Shown here: in pieces, positions 63,693 through 64,000 of the stretch
Layout: every line of letters begins with the position of its first letter
Numbering within the stretch: the first letter of the stretch is position 1
NCBI RefSeq assembly: GCF_003852525.1
Contig: NZ_QAJL01000001.1
Span: forward strand, 1,265,133-1,329,132
DNA from: Pedobacter sp. KBW06
GTDB taxonomy: Bacteria; Bacteroidota; Bacteroidia; Sphingobacteriales; Sphingobacteriaceae
Direction: 5' to 3'
DNA: 64,000 bases
Translations under genes and position numbers: made by a program
The notes under the pieces: generated by a model
Told to the model about the DNA's origin: nothing
What the model saw: the letters and a program-made list of their open reading frames with translations, nothing else
The model's database searches: none

Positions 63693-64000
63693 TTAAAAAG
63701 TAACATTCAAGCCCAGCGTATACGTTCTTGCCTGGGGATAGTTGATCGTCTCCCTGCCAAAAGCCCCGCTTTGTTCAGGATCAAGCCCATAGTATTTGGT
63801 AAAAGTCAGCAGGTTATCCGCTCCCGCATAAACCCTTAAAGCTGAAATCTTCAGCTTACCAAGCAAAGATGAGGGAAGGGTATATCCAAGTTCCACATGC
63901 CTTAACCGGATGTAGGAAGCATTCTGCACGTAATAAGAAGAAACCGTATTGGCCAGGTATTCACTTCCTGCAATTAGCCTTGGGTGCTGGTTAGAAGTCC
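63693..64000 (-). CDS. SusC-type receptor, C-terminal end only
   Basis: The last about 102 residues of a SusC barrel are visible; the 5' part is outside the window. The frame runs from the edge through Y-I-R-L-R-H-V-E-L-G-Y-T-L-P and V-Y-A-G-A-D-N-L-L-T-F-T-K to the C-terminal T-Y-T-L-G-L-N-V-T-F, the last barrel strand. It lies 77 bp before susD. Confidence 0.93.
   Translation of the reverse strand, partial: TSNQHPRLIAGSEYLANTVSSYYVQNASYIRLRHVELGYTLPSSLLGKLKISALRVYAGADNLLTFTKYYGLDPEQSGAFGRETINYPQARTYTLGLNVTF

Overview
The window looks like a chromosomal stretch from a Bacteroidota bacterium, most likely Sphingobacteriaceae (Pedobacter-like). The reasons are four SusC/SusD-type loci, an ECF sigma/FecR pair beside an STN-type SusC, many secreted glycoside hydrolases, A-rich leaders instead of Shine-Dalgarno sequences, several TAnnTTTG-type -7 promoter elements, and moderate GC. 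The assignment rests on gene content only. I see no tRNA, rRNA, CRISPR array, insertion sequence or phage gene.

Region 1 (1-22460, all minus strand) reads from high to low coordinates. ECF sigma factor and FecR anti-sigma come first, then STN-SusC, SusD, a SusE-like lipoprotein and two GH76 alpha-mannanase-like enzymes. A strong intrinsic terminator at 11961-12014 ends this unit. A second tight unit follows: GH2, DUF4965 protein, galactose mutarotase, DUF4965 protein. A third unit starts with a TIG/NHL surface lipoprotein and runs into a SusC cut by the window edge.

Region 2 (22776-44631) is a second glycan locus. On the plus strand lie a GH127-type beta-L-arabinofuranosidase and a sodium:solute symporter. 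On the minus strand a GntR-type regulator is followed by SusC, SusD, two surface lipoproteins, a terminator, then GH95, two clan GH-D alpha-galactosidase-like enzymes and a sialate/xyloglucan-type acetylesterase. The enzymes are side-chain trimming exo-enzymes and an esterase. No endo-acting backbone enzyme is visible. A TACACTA repeat cluster upstream of susC, with one more copy upstream of the regulator gene, is a candidate operator.

Region 3 (44975-53229) starts with two AT-rich orphan genes. It continues with two dicarboxylate/amino-acid:cation symporters, an outer-membrane barrel protein, a divergent LytS/LytTR two-component pair, and an S41 protease. The symporters, barrel and two-component pair together look like a regulated carboxylate uptake module. 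One symporter paralog carries substitutions at cation-site positions.

Region 4 (53280-59389) holds a small lipoprotein, a Ku/LigD non-homologous end-joining pair, a secreted orphan, a truncated universal stress protein and a TerB-like protein.

Region 5 (59438-64000, minus) is a fourth Sus-type locus: SusC (partial), SusD, a PKD-like lipoprotein and a clan GH-D-like hydrolase.

Starts were moved in several genes where the longest frame began with TTG or ran into the upstream gene; each case is explained in its entry.
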